Below, one piece after another: positions 20,101-31,386 of a stretch of DNA of 64,000 nt (its first letter is position 1; every line of letters starts with the position of its first letter). The position numbers were made by a program, and so were the translations under genes. The notes under the pieces were generated by a model, which saw only the letters and a program-made list of their open reading frames with translations, had not been told where the DNA came from and did no database searches. The DNA comes from Cornus controversa (lineage: Eukaryota; Streptophyta; Magnoliopsida; Cornales; Cornaceae), in NCBI GenBank assembly GCA_026545225.1, contig CM048845.1, positions 55,156,033 to 55,220,032 of the forward strand, in the 5' to 3' direction.

Positions 20101-23100
20101 ACAGTACAAATCTATGAGAAAACTACTGGAAGTTTAAATCAAGTCATTCCAATATATAATATAACCAGTGTTATCAAAGGCTCTAGGCGCACTAAGGCAC
20201 TAAAGGTCCTTTGGAACCTAGGTGCAAGGTGAGGTGCGAGCCTGAGTGAAGTGCGGCGCACAATTGAAAAGTTAACTTATAAAAGAATTCATATCTCATA
20301 ATCAATATTTTTAACAATTCATATCAAATATGAAAAAATAAATCCATCAACCATGTCATTCAAGAACTATAAAATGAAACAAAGTATAAAAAAAAACAGC
20401 AGGAAATAGAAGGAAGACGGAGAGAGAGAGAGGGAGGGACAGCAAAAAAAAGAAAAAGAAAAACTTTAGAAAAAAAAAAACAGCAGGAAGTAATTTAAGA
20501 CAAGATCCAAAGGAGAAGAAAAACAAAAAGAGAGAGAGAGAGAGAGGGACAGAAAGAAAAAGAAAAACTGTTAAAAAAAAGTTGGAAATAATTTAGTACA
20601 ACAGTATAGCATTCAGAGAAAGAAAAGAGAGAGAGAGAGAGAGAGAGAGGAAGTAGACGAAGAGAGAGGAAGAAGAAGAGCATGTGTATCTCATCGTCTC
20701 TGCAACTCTCTATAACGAAGGTTGTTAGAATCGTGACGTAGGGCTTTTGGCATTGTGACTTGGGGTGGTTTTGGCATTGTTCACATCTTGTGATCGTAAT
20801 GGGCTTCTCCCTTCTTTTCTTTTGAACGAAACAAAAGTCTCCTTTTTGAATTAGGAAAAAGAAAAAAGGAAATATCAATCAGGCGCGCTCGACTGACTTA
20901 TATAAGGCATAGTCCAGGCGCGCGCCTAGTGAACATAGCTAAGCCTGGGTTGACAATAGACACAATTCTTGTGCCTGTGTGCACCTGGAGCCTAGGCGCG
21001 CCTTTAACAATATTGAATATAGCTCAATGCTTTGATAGTAAATAGAGGAAATAATCCATTAAAAGCTATACTTTGACATTTAAATCAATCATTATCCAAC
21101 ACAATGTAATTCAAAGAAATTTTTTTAAATTTTGCATACCATCACAGAACAGCGAGATCCAATGCTAAATCGCCATCAAATAACTGGATAAGAGTAACTC
21201 GCCAACATCCACTCCATATTAATGACAACTTTACCATGAGGGTTGGACAATTGTGGTTAGCCATTAAATTTGGTCTCGGGAAATGCTTAATAGAATTTCA
21301 ATGAGAATTCTCATTCAAAATGAGGCCATAGTGGCATTCTTGAAAATACAATAGCCACTTTGGGTCATTTTGAAATGATAAGGAAATAATGTATTACGTC
21401 AGTCTGTACATGAAATTCTAGATAACAATTCTGTTTGTACTTTGTCTTTGTCCAACATTAATCTTTTTAACCAAAACAATTCTGCATTTTATCACTTTCT
21501 AATATCACCATCTAATATCAGCCTACAACTAAATTTTTATGAAAAATCAACAGCTTCTGACTCCTGAAATAGGCCAAGCTAGTTCCAGTTCCAAGATTTG
21601 GGCAAGGCTTTCGAGTTGTCCTATCCCATATAAACTACAATGCTTTTCATGACTACTCCTCCATGATAAAATTCTGACAAAACGTGGGTTAGCATTAACC
21701 AATTATGGACAAGCTGTTAATTAAGCCTTTTTTGGTAATGCTGAGGAGTTGATAGACACTGGAACATATTACTACACAATATGCTTCAGGTTAATTGGTT
21801 GACCTTCCTCTAAGGTTGATTGTGATGCAGGTAGGCTAGTCTCTTTTTTGACCTAGTTCTTATGATGGTTATCACGACATCTAACAAAAGCAATCCTATC
21901 TTATGAAAACTATGATCGTATTCTGTCCACATTTTGGACCACCAGGCTTCACCAAAATGATTTAGATTTTCAATGGCACTCCTCGATCCTATGTCGCCTA
22001 TTCATGTTTCTTTTAACTAGCTAAACTCCTTTTCTCCCATTGGATTTCTTTGGACTAGCCTTGAATGAAAGTGGTACAGATTATAGCTCAGTCAGGCATC
22101 ACCAGATATGTTCAGCGCAGCTTCAGCTACAACAGAATTTTATCTACACCCTATTCAGGACTTTAATCCCTTTCTTGCAGACAATTGAGTTTCCATTTTG
22201 ATTGTTGTGGAATCATGTCACCTTTGAAAGTAGAGCAGTACCAGTTGGCAGTTAGAGATCATATAAATTGTAGCATTTGCTCTTTTTCTTGATATATATG
22301 GAGCCTAAGTTGTTGCTTGTTTAGAAATGGTATTTTAGTTAATATCAATTTTGTCTATGACAAAATCAGGAACTTAGTCCCTGTCCTACAGATAATAGAG
22401 CTTCCAATTTAACTGTTCTGGTGGTATTTCAGCTTGCAAACAGGGTAGTACCAGGTGGGTGGTCTAGGATTATCTCAATTATAGGATTGGCTCTTTTTCT
22501 TGATATCTATGGAGTTAAAATTGTTTCTCTTCTATAGGTAATTTATTGGGTTGTTGACCATTGCTTACATCATATTGCTGATATACCGATTCTGCATCAT
22601 TTGCATCTCAATCGACAGGAGGTGATCAAGATATTACTGCTTATCTAATTAAAGTGCATAATGACTTATATTATCTGAGCCTTTCTTCTCATTGTTGTAC
22701 CGTAGGCCTTAATAAGCTTATTCTGAATGAGGCACGACAACTAGCTTTGTTTGCAGCTTCAGCACGAGTTCCTGCTCTTATGGATTAGACGGCTTTGGCA
22801 AATGTGGCTATGGAAGAGTATTTTGGTTCAACCTCCGAGTCTAAACAGTGAACAGATTAAGAGTAACTAAGGTTTCGAAGCTATTTTGTTTGTCTCTATT
22901 GTCCTTAACGGTCTCTATGCTTGTTCATTTGGCATGTTTATGTGATGGATGGTTTAGTTTCTACTTCTAATACTGTACTTCATAAAAAATTCTTCCTAAA
23001 CACCAAGAAAAAATTATGGCTAAATGTACAATTTCATAAAAAAATCCATATATTCAAGAACTGAAAAAAATATTGAGATTGAGCGAGCTATATAATCAAG

Positions 23101-23429
23101 TGGGTACCTTTCCAACGAGACTGAGGAGTGGACTCAAGGACAGCCTCGAGATCATCGTTCCTTGTGCAGACCAAGATTGGACCGGGAAAATCAAGCGGAA
23201 CAGGCTCGCCTCTCTTCACCAGCAAATCTTCACCGTTACCCATTTCCTGCAACGCTCTTCCGACTCGTCCACCGCCTACTATGACGGCCGCGGGTACGAC
23301 CTTGGTGGCCATGGAAGTTGAAGATGAAGCCCTAACCCTAAAACCAAGCTTGACAATGGAAGTGGGTTTAGTGCATTGGTACAAAAGAGAAGAGGTAGAG
23401 AGTGTGAGTACACTAAATGCGTTGGCCAT
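14194..23429 (-). CDS. Plastid-type Rossmann-fold protein, ApbA/PanE (ketopantoate reductase)-like; 5 exons, complete
   Basis: Exons on the minus strand: 23429-23108, 19931-19714, 18716-18588, 14516-14385 and 14307-14194 (stop TAG). All introns are GT-AG and the spliced length is 915 nt, giving 304 residues. The first 35-40 residues are Ser/Thr-rich with few acids, like a chloroplast transit peptide. A dinucleotide-binding VIVGGGRVGRAL follows near residue 50. Then come LVCTRNDDLEAVL and DLVFFQNGMLEPWF. The C-terminal half (LIWISAFMLVG, YSRAVSHFPTAVKEF, FKWRNGWLYSLS) is helical and strongly plant-conserved. The fold suggests an NAD(P)-dependent reductase, but substrate and activity are not evident. 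Introns of 4.1, 1.0 and 3.2 kb hold transposons and tandem repeats. No damage is seen in the coding exons. Confidence 0.85.
15150..15340. repeat. Tandem duplication, about 98-bp unit, in the 14517-18587 intron
   Basis: CTTCTCCAAAAGTAA, then GAAACACGTGCA and CCCCATCAC recur 98 bp later with small changes, ending in A/G-rich tails. Each unit carries a CACGTG word. Confidence 0.75.
15457..15542. repeat. G-rich tandem duplication (about 43-bp unit)
   Basis: Two near-identical copies of GGGGGTGGGGGTGGG followed by TTTAGTTGATTTTGTGGAT. On the minus strand this intronic piece is C-rich in the pre-mRNA. Each copy has three G runs. Confidence 0.85.
15967..16143 (-). pseudogene. Copia gag N-terminal fragment
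   Basis: The frame starts MATNSDLFSSTTSF and runs through VKLNGKNYISWTKSVEIFL, the usual beginning of plant copia gag (the domain with a conserved N-Y-x-x-W). It stops being gag where the internal deletion joins it to LTR sequence at about 15967. Non-functional. Confidence 0.75.
16730..17422. mobile_element. Non-autonomous PIF/Harbinger (Tourist-like) element inside the copia LTR
   Basis: Terminal inverted repeats GGACTAGTTTGGTACGC and, in reverse complement, GGGATAGTTTGGTACGC, each followed by GGAATG-rich sequence. A 3-bp TAA duplication is at 16727-16729 and 17423-17425. It is 693 bp, has no transposase and is rich in GGAATGG words on both arms. It splits the 190-bp LTR of the copia relic, so it inserted after it. 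Confidence 0.82.
17530..18587. other. Intron sequence without recognised elements
   Basis: AT-rich remainder of the 14517-18587 intron. No exon, RNA gene or transposon end was found. Confidence 0.5.
18822..19034. repeat. 71-bp minisatellite, three near-identical copies
   Basis: Units start TATTGTCTCATGAAAAATAG at 18822, 18893 and 18964; the third differs by a base near its end. The array lies in the 18717-19713 intron. Near identity implies recent duplication. Confidence 0.95.
20166..21015. mobile_element. Non-autonomous hAT element, copy 2 (850 bp)
   Basis: Same family as 3966-4927, in the same orientation: left end CAGTGTTATCAAAGGC, dense GGCGC words near both ends, GA-rich interior. Flanking 8-bp duplication aatataac (20158-20165) versus aatatagc (21016-21023), one mismatch. 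The right terminus is decayed. It lies in the 19932-23107 intron of the minus-strand gene. Confidence 0.85.
21016..23107. other. Remainder of the first intron of the minus-strand gene
   Basis: About 2.1 kb without a convincing exon or transposon terminus. The GC content around 21900-22850 is slightly higher than the rest and might be an old retroelement relic, but I could not place it in a family. Confidence 0.4.
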
Positions 23430-23454
23430 TGGCTACCGAGTACTGTGAGGTCAT
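23413..23454 (-). promoter_or_regulatory. Upstream ORF overlapping the start of the Rossmann-fold gene
   Basis: A 13-codon frame starts at ATG 23454-23452, 25 nt ahead of the main ATG (23429-23427) and out of frame with it, and ends at TAG 23415-23413 inside the main coding region. Its context has A at -3, while the main ATG has C at -3 and G at +4. If transcription starts upstream of it, it could lower translation of the main frame or make ribosomes leak past. Confidence 0.45.
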
Positions 23455-23768
23455 GGTTTCTCTCTCTTTATTCAGATTTTGGGCTCAAGAAGTGAGAGAG
23501 CCACTCGTTGTAGCATAGCTTACTGGTCTATCCAAATTCCAGAACATTTAGGGTCGTCTGTCAATTTTTGTTTTGTATTTTTTGTTGCGAAATGAGGAGA
23601 ACAAACGATCGAGGATCGTTGCCCTTTTAGTAAAGTTGAAAGTATTTCCGAAGGTGTGCCAAAAAGTGAAAGCAACGGGTAGATTTTGGTGGATCAAGTG
23701 AAGCCGCTCATAAGAAATCGGTGGGTTTGTTACAATTATTACCAATTTACCGGTGAGGGTAAATATGA
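23430..23768 (-). promoter_or_regulatory. 5' flank / probable promoter region of the Rossmann-fold gene
   Basis: About 340 bp separate the start codon from the first recognisable retrotransposon sequence. A pyrimidine/purine GA-type tract lies just upstream of the start (23458-23470). No clear TATA box was identified. Any further promoter elements would have to lie inside the retrotransposon remnant. Confidence 0.35.
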
Positions 23769-24847
23769 GAACACATCACTATGAATAATTTTGTGATAGG
23801 ATTACCTAGGTCAAGGAAGAGTCCCAATGGCGTTTTAATCATTGTAGATAGATTGACCAAAATGACTCATTTTTTTCCTATCCGAGTGACTTATGATGTG
23901 GACACTCTCAGTTGGCTTATAATGATCAGATCCTGGAATTGCACGGAATGCCAGTTTTCATTGTATCTGATAGAGACTCACGATTTACATCACAGTTTTG
24001 ACAGAATTTTCAGATAATACTTGATACAAACCTTCACTTTAGTACGATTTTTCATCCTTAGATGGATGGTTAGTCGGAGCGTACTATACATATTTTGGAG
24101 GATATGCTTCGGACATGTGTGCTTAATTTTTGTGAAAGTTGGGAGTTTACATTCCATTGGTGGAGTTTGCATACAATAATAGTTATCAAGTTAGTATTGA
24201 GATGACTCCATTTGAGACATTATATGGTAGGCCTTGTAGGTCGTCTGTTTGTTGGACAAAGGTCGGTGAAATAGTGGCATTGGGGCTGGATATAATCCAA
24301 GAGACTACAGAATATATTAAATTGATAAGGCAGCGGTTGCTTACTGCTCAGAGTCATGAAAAGAGTTATCCCGATAGGAAGCGACGACCTTTAGCATTTG
24401 ACGTGGGAGACCATGTTTTTCTTAAAGTTTTACCACGGAGAGGTTTGATGAGATTTGAATGTAGTGGTAAGCTATCCTCATGATTTATCTGTCCGTTTGA
24501 GATATTGGATCATGTGGGTGAGATCACATATTGCTTGGCATTACCACCGTAAATGTTAAGTGTGCATAATACTTTTCACGTTTCAATATTGAGAAAGTAT
24601 GAGACAGATCATTCACATGACAGACCTTAATGTGGAGGAGGATGTATCTTATGAAGAGAGACCAATTCAAATTTTGGACTCTAGAGAGCAAGTGTTTCGG
24701 GGTAAAATCATTCCATTGGTTACAGTGTTTTGGAGGCATTACGAAGTCGAGGAGGCTACGTGGGAATGGGAATGAGAAGTTCGCTTAAATTACCCCAAGT
24801 TGTTTACCACATGAGGTATGTTTCTAATTTCGAGAATGAAATTCTTT
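23769..24847 (+). pseudogene. Chromovirus (Ty3/gypsy) integrase and chromodomain remnant
   Basis: In frames broken by stops this reads as the integrase core (EHITM..FVIGLPRS, VDRLTKMTHFFPI, HGMPVFIVSDRDSRFTSQF), the C-terminal part (PLVEFAYNNSYQ, PFETLYGRPCRSS, SYPDRKRRPLAFDVGDHVFL) and a chromodomain-like tail (VFWRHYEVEEATWEWE). Everything upstream of the integrase core is missing. Stops at recognisable positions replace Trp (TGG to TGA) or Gln (CAG to TAG). It is continuous with the polypurine tract and LTR on its right. Confidence 0.85.
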
Positions 24848-24861
24848 GAAAGTGGGGAGGT
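24848..24861 (+). other. Polypurine tract of element A
   Basis: GAAAGTGGGGAGGT directly precedes the LTR start TGTAGAGAC. It primes plus-strand DNA synthesis in LTR retrotransposons. The same arrangement, reversed, is at 42975-42992. Confidence 0.75.
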
Positions 24862-25908
24862 TGTAGAGACTGGATCTAATTTCGATCGATTTTCTTTTTT
24901 CTTTTATTCCCATTTATTGTCATATAAATGATGTTACATGCATTATAAACATAAAACACATGTTTGAGGACTTGTTTAGAGGTCTAGGGATGTTTTTGAA
25001 TCATTTGGTTCATTTTGAGTTTTTTGGGTCGGCGGGACCCGGGACATGGGTTGGGCGGACCCGGAAAATCAGATATTTTTTGAGAAAATTTATTTTTAAT
25101 TTTAGACCAAATGAAATGTTAAAAGAGTTAAGGAAGTGATTTCGGAGTAGTAACCTCTTTCGAAATTGAAAACGGAGGTTGGGAGGGTACGTTAAGTGGC
25201 TTGGGGCATTTTGATCTTTTTATAGTGTAGATATTATAAATATCAAGTGGATGGGATTTTTGTTTATTCTCATAGACCTAAACAGCCAGCTACTACCTCT
25301 CTCTCCATTTTCTTCATCTTTTCTCCTTCACTTGACATTTCGGAAGTGTTGAGCTTGGATTTGAAAATTCCTAAAGAAGGACAAAATGTTTTACGAGTTA
25401 AGGGTTTCGGTTTGAACCGAAAAAAATCAGATTTTAAAGAAGTTGAAGCTTAGAAGATTCTAGATTTTTTTACTAGAAAAACTTCAATCTTGAGGTAGGG
25501 GTATTTCTTCTTTCATAGTTATTGATTCATAGGTTATTGGTGAGTTTGAGAGTGTATGGTTAAGTTAGTATGCTTGGGAGGGTGAAATTATGGTATATAA
25601 TGTTTTCTCCTCTTTCATTATGATTTAATGCATGCTAAGGTGTTCATATTGTGATATGTGATGGTTGTGAATTTATACATGTAATATGTCTGAAATTGAG
25701 AACATATGATTTATATATGCAACTTATATACATGTATGAGGTAATTGTATGAATGTGGGTATATATGAGTATATATTTGATGTGTGAGTGTGTGATGCAT
25801 GCTTAGAATAATGTTAAGCGTGAATGTATGTAGGAGAGCATGAGAAATATGTTATGTATTATATGTGCCTAATGTGCATGTATATGTATATGTTGGAGAT
25901 TTTTCAAG

Positions 25909-26170
25909 TGAGCCATACATGGGGTTCAGAGTTGCCCAACCATGTTATGGAGGTGGTGAAATTATTCACTAAAGTGTGACCGTCAGAGTCATCCAATCAT
26001 ACCGAGGCTAATGCCTAGAAATCAGAGTAGTCCGAATTCATATGATCGTCAAAGTTGTCTAATCATAATGGCAAGACTAATATATTTCCAAAAATGTATA
26101 ATCTTCGAATTTGTCCAATCATACGAGTGTCATTGGAGTTGACCAATAATGTCTATATATCGAATTATAA
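25909..26170. repeat. Array of about six degenerate 27-bp dyads in LTR A
   Basis: Units have the form TATGATCGTCAGAGT, about five bases, CCAATCATA, so their ends TATGAT and ATCATA are complementary. Copies lie at about 25926, 25978, 26020, 26040, 26096 and 26130 with strong decay. Confidence 0.6.
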
Positions 26171-26547
26171 CCGAGAAAGATGTAAATCTAAAGATGCTCA
26201 TGTGTTTAACTGTTAAGCATGATGAATGTTTTTAAAGGCGTGAATGTATTTGCATTGAATTGGTCTAATATGCAAGTGTTGATCAATCATGTAGAATGGC
26301 GATATCATGATTGCATAGCATGTAGGTCAGTGTCGGGTCGATACCTAGGTGGGTTGGGGCATTCTTACTGTCACGCCCCGATTCTCGAGGCCCAGAAATC
26401 GAGGTGTGAACCCCGTGAGATCACCCTCACGACATAACCATCACCTGATCATACACCCTCAATTTCCTATTATTTTTACGAAAATTGGGCATGACCCATT
26501 CTAAATAATCAGCTCCTGGCATGTTATACCTGCTTTACAATTCATAT

Positions 26548-26620
26548 GGACACTTCTGGGCACGTGTCCCCCCAGCATTTATATCTAACAATAAAAATGG
26601 ACACTTCTGGGCACGTGTCC
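26548..26620. repeat. Duplicated G-box palindrome module
   Basis: GGACAC, ten bases, GTGTCC occurs at 26548-26569 and 26599-26620; the inner part is GGGCACGTGTCC with the G-box CACGTG. The same module occurs once in the solo LTR at 47914-47935. Confidence 0.85.
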
Positions 26621-27480
26621 CCCAGCATTTCTACAGCATCCATAATATGATCAAAAATATATATGTCTCAGTCCTTGAATGTCCGTATTATATACATACA
26701 TCACATGAATAAAATACAACTGAAGGAACTGAATCTACACAATCGCTTTATACATTTAATCCAAATGTAAAGCATCTATCTATCCACTATCCTGGACATA
26801 CATTAGATTCTAAGGAATCTAGATACTACCTCTGCAACCGGTGCTGTCAGTCCCCTAACTAACTCCAAAACCAGCAATACCTGCAAAACCTGGGAGGGGG
26901 TGAGCTCAAAGGCCCAACAAGGTATGTAGAACCATACTATCACCGCTGCAGCAGGTCGATCCTCACATATTCTCAAAAATATACATGCACTTAAATATAT
27001 CACAATATTTAAGACCATGCCCCACCTAGCATGTATGAACCAATGATGTATATGGCTACTCTAGCACATATGAACATACAAAATCCACTATACATGATTT
27101 TAGAAATCATTTTCAACATGCTTGAAAGCAGTAAACATTCAACACCAATATGTACATAGAACATATATATATACATCAACTCATTTACATAAACGATGTA
27201 AATCAACTACCACATCTTCTACTCATCAAGTAGCACATCTCAAATGCAATATAAATGTATTTAAACAGAAAAACATGCTTAGAAGCAAACATCCAACATA
27301 TATCATGTTCACTCACAAGAAATGCATATATAAGAATGCGTTAAATACATAACATGCTTCACAATAGATAATGTAAGCTATTTCACACACTTGTCCCTCT
27401 CCCGGACTCAACCCAATACCCTAACATGATTCTTAACCAATTATGTGACCGAGACGCCTCCCACACAATTCCAACACCCC

Positions 27481-27880
27481 CACCGAGTCATCACATACTC
27501 CAAGGTGATTAGTTGGTTTTGAAATTCATCATCGAGTCATCACATACTCCAAGGTGGTTAGATAGTTTTCCTCGCCGAGTCATCACATACTCCAAGGTGG
27601 TTAGATAGCATATCACCGAGTCATCACATACTCCAAGGTGAATAAACCACAATCACCGAGTATCTACCTACTCTAAGGTGATTGGGCATCTTTTTGGAAT
27701 CCACACCGAGTATTTACCTACTCCAAAGTGAGTAAACCACCGTCATCGAGTATTTACCTACTCCAAGATGACGTAACCACTCCAATGCTCTCACCGTGAC
27801 CGAGTATTGACCTACTTTGGGTGATTTGCCCACTTTATGATCACAACCATAACTGAGTATTGACTTACTCTAGGTTATTC
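27481..27880. repeat. Array of nine imperfect 27-bp dyads
   Basis: Units read CACCGAGTA, six bases, TACTCCAAGGTG; outer arms CACC/GGTG and inner arms GAGTA/TACTC pair with one another. Copies start at about 27481, 27531, 27573, 27612, 27652, 27703, 27742, 27796 and 27850, spaced 40-55 bp with variable spacer sequence. Decay increases to the right. Confidence 0.85.
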
Positions 27881-28260
27881 AACCACGCTTCCCCGTTTCC
27901 TCACGACAGCACCATATATGCATTTCGAACATATAACAACTGAACATTCAATGTTCATGCCTCACAATGCCTAAGCTAGTAAAAAGAACATAGCATGCAT
28001 TTCATCTTCACATAAACCCACATATAACTACATATGTGTCATTTCCCTCCCATATATGCAATATAGATGCATATATACAAAGCATAATGTTTTCATGCAT
28101 CGACCCATACTTATGAATACTAAAAAGAAGTATTTAGCATGCTTCTCATCACATTCTAACACATATAGCACATACATGTTCAAAACCTACATAACACCTC
28201 ACATATGCAAAACACTTTAATCTTAACACATTTTTATCATGCTATAACCAATGCATATGT

Positions 28261-28264
<4 letters not shown>

Positions 28265-28313
<49 letters not shown>
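28265..28313. repeat. (AT)n microsatellite
   Basis: About 24 TA dinucleotides in an AT-rich part of the solo LTR. Confidence 0.95.
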
Positions 28314-28318
<5 letters not shown>

Positions 28319-30967
28319 CAGCATGCATCTCACATTCACATTTCCACATATAAACACATATATGTGTCACATCCTGCACATAGTCATATATGCACGTATA
28401 CTAGCATAAATATGATCATGCTTCCACTCAAGACATGCATCTACTACTAGTAACTAGCATGCTTTCCATTCACAACATATATAATCACATATATATTCCG
28501 TCACTATATATGTATTAAGAACATATAAAATACTTAGCATATCATAATCATGCTTTGCAAATGCCTGTCAAAAGTTACATTCATACTTAGCATGCATTTA
28601 TATCACTGCAACCATATATATAATCACATATATATATAAACACCATGCATAAGAGCCACATATGCATACAAGACAACACATAACCAAACGTGTATTATTT
28701 AGCATGCTTTTCATAGACTTTAATCTATACCGTACATGCATATCACAATGCAAGAAAGCATTTAAATTTAAACATGCTTTCGCGTCCCAAACCCACATAT
28801 ATATATATATACACACATATATATATATATTTTCACTCACATCCCATGTATACACAATGTCCACCTCTATACATATATATATATGCACACATATATGTAT
28901 ATATATACACAACCGCCACATATGATTAAATTAAGAGCATATGCAAATTAATCAATATACTTAAAGTATATACGTAGGAGATAGAGGCAAGAATCAACTT
29001 GCCTTAAGTCCCGCTTTTATTGTGCCCGCGCCTGCAAAGCGGTCCATCTCCAAGTTCGGTCCAGTCCCATGTCAAAGCCCACACGACAATCCTCTGAACC
29101 ATTTCCTTGCCCTTCCTAATTTCCATGTTTGGCCCAAATTTATTTAATTGGGAACCAAACCCAAATCTTCAGGCCCAACTTTATTTCAGCCCATTTCCAG
29201 TAGATTATCAAATCCTAAAACAATATAAGGCCCAGCTCTTCACAATCCAACCCAAAAAGAGCATCGTAAACTCACGCTGTCGCCACCTTTGACAGCCAAG
29301 AAAGTCACCAAAACGGCCATAGAAACAACCCGTAGAACCGCTACCTCCTCCCTCGTCGGAAGAATCATTCAAAACCCAAACAATACTACCGTGAGTCCCT
29401 TGTGAAAACTGAACCCAAGGAACGGCATCAATTGACAGCCAACACCACTAGAACCACCATTTCCACGGCCAAACAGACCCTCTGGTACCACCATGTGCAT
29501 CCTCAAACAACCACAAAATAGCCGCTACCAAGCCCAATAGCAAGCACCCAACAGTCCCTACAAACTTTCGGCAGCCAATTCCAGCCACCCAAAAACCCTC
29601 TCATGCCGAACCAACCTCACCAGCAAAGAACCCATCTCCGGCCACCACTATGGTCGGAATAACTCCACCCAAGTCCACAAAACTGAGCACCAACAGCCCG
29701 AACCGAAGCCCCCAATCGAACCAAACACGACCCAGTCGTGCTCAGTCGAACCACCGAGCAACACCACCGGCAGACCAATGTGAGCCGCCGTCACCAACAC
29801 TCGATGGAACCAACAAGCTCCAACGTGTCACGAACAACTAAGAACAAGAAAACCCAGCTGAGAGAACCCACACAGTCCCCACCGTTCGGTCCACCGTACC
29901 AGCTGAGAATAGCCGCTTCAGCCACCGCGATTAGCCGGCAGCCACTGCCACTGCCGGCGCCGGGATCGGCTCCCCCTCTCTCTCCTTCGACTTCACCCGA
30001 TCTGTGACCCCTCTCTCTTCTCTCTCCCGATCTCTCCTTCTCTCTTCTCGGTTTTCTCTCTTCTCCTTTTCTTTTCTTTTCTTTTTCTTTTCTTCTTTTT
30101 CCTTTTCTTTTCTTTTCTTCTTTTCTTTTCTTCTTTTCTCTTCCCAGCCGAGACCACTTTTGGTCTCTTCTCTTTTCATTTTGGTCCACACTTTTTCTCT
30201 ACTTATCCTCCTCCACATATATATATACATTATTTACATATATATATACATAACATCACACAATACATGTATTCACATGTATTTTCCCACACTTACCTAT
30301 ATAAATATAAAGGTCCCTCTTTACTTATCTATAATTACATATAGACCCACCATGTGCATATATATATATATACGCACACTCTCATCATGTAACAAAATAT
30401 ATACATATTCCCATATATATATATATAACCATATCCTCCATCTTCATATATATATATATATACAACATCTTTTCGAATTTTAATTTATTCGAAAAAAAAT
30501 TGGTCCGGTCCAAAATCGCCTGGAACCGGTCAAAATAATTCCGGTCCTTACACTTACTGAGCTAGTTTTTTGCTCACCCTCTCCCCCCAATTTTTTTCAA
30601 ATAAGGCACCGGCAACGGTTGGAACTTGAGTGGCTATGTGGAGCACTTTATGTCATTTTGGTGTTTTGAGTATCTAATTATGTATGTGTCATCTTGACAC
30701 CTTTCAAGCATTGTAATATGGATGTTGGACAAGTAGTATTGGTATATCAGTTTCATTTTTGAGAAACATGGCAATGTATGTACTTTCTAGATTCGATCCG
30801 ATGATTATGATGTAACAATGTTATTTTTATGATTTCAATTGCTTTTGCGCATGTATTTTGATGTTTTGAATGTACGAGGATGCATGTGGAGATGAGACAT
30901 TGTGATAAGTGGAATTTGGATGTCCTAAGGGAAAAATAAGTCTTAACAGGATTTCTACTAAAAGGGA

Positions 30968-31046
30968 TTTCGATTAATCGCAAACCCATCTTGGATTAAT
31001 CAAAGGGTTCGATTAATTGAAGACCCATGTTCGATTAATTGTAGAA
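30968..31046. repeat. TTCGATTAATCGAA palindrome array, left part
   Basis: Four copies: CGATTAATCG (30971-30980), TTGGATTAATCAAAG (30991-31005), TTCGATTAATTGAA (31008-31021) and TTCGATTAATTGTAG (31030-31044). The rest of the array is at 33201-33253, beyond the insertion at 31072-33165. Confidence 0.88.
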
Positions 31047-31071
31047 ACTAAGTGAGATTGGGTTTCAAAAC

Positions 31072-31351
31072 TGATGGTCTGAGAAGCCCGTGAACATGTT
31101 TGACTATGTTTTAATGTAAAAAAGATCCGTAAGGGCATTTGTGTCTTTTTTATCTTTAAATATACTTTGCTGGATTTAATTTTATAATTTATTTTCAATT
31201 GTTTTGCTGTATTATGTATTTTCACTAACCATTAGTGGAGGGGTATTTTAGGAAAGTTAAATTGCTAGGGTTTCTTTTCAAATTCAAAAAAGTGACACTT
31301 TATAAAAAAAAAGGAGAAAAAGAAAATAAAAAAAGGGAGAAATCATTACAA

Positions 31352-31386
<35 letters not shown>

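Larger units (their letters stand above)
26369..30552 (-). mobile_element. Solo LTR (4.18 kb), TSD cttac, inside LTR A
   Basis: Perfect 5-bp duplication cttac at 26364-26368 and 30553-30557. On the plus strand it starts TGTCACGCCCCGATTC and ends CCGGTCCTTACA, so it reads on the minus strand. No internal coding region is left, which fits a solo LTR formed by recombination between two LTRs. It holds a dyad array (27481-27880), a G-box module in duplicate, a long AT microsatellite and a C/T-rich tract (30020-30145). A diverged inverted relative is at 37269-40293. Confidence 0.85.

Noticed and set aside
22560..22860. Additional exon of the Rossmann-fold gene in its first intron
   Set aside because: The spliced reading from exon 1 (ending at 23108) to the next exon (starting at 19931) is complete and in frame; this segment has stops in all frames.
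27481..27880. CRISPR-like spacing of a repeated unit
   Set aside because: Units are imperfect dyads with strong decay inside a plant solo LTR flanked by a target-site duplication; no cas genes and a eukaryotic context.
29738..30189. Pro/Ser-rich and Lys/Glu-rich overlapping frames as a captured host gene
   Set aside because: The frames overlap on opposite strands in a GC-rich LTR segment, with no recognisable domain.
30004..30483. 159-residue open frame on +
   Set aside because: It is a translated C/T-rich tract and AT microsatellites within a solo LTR; composition is low-complexity only.
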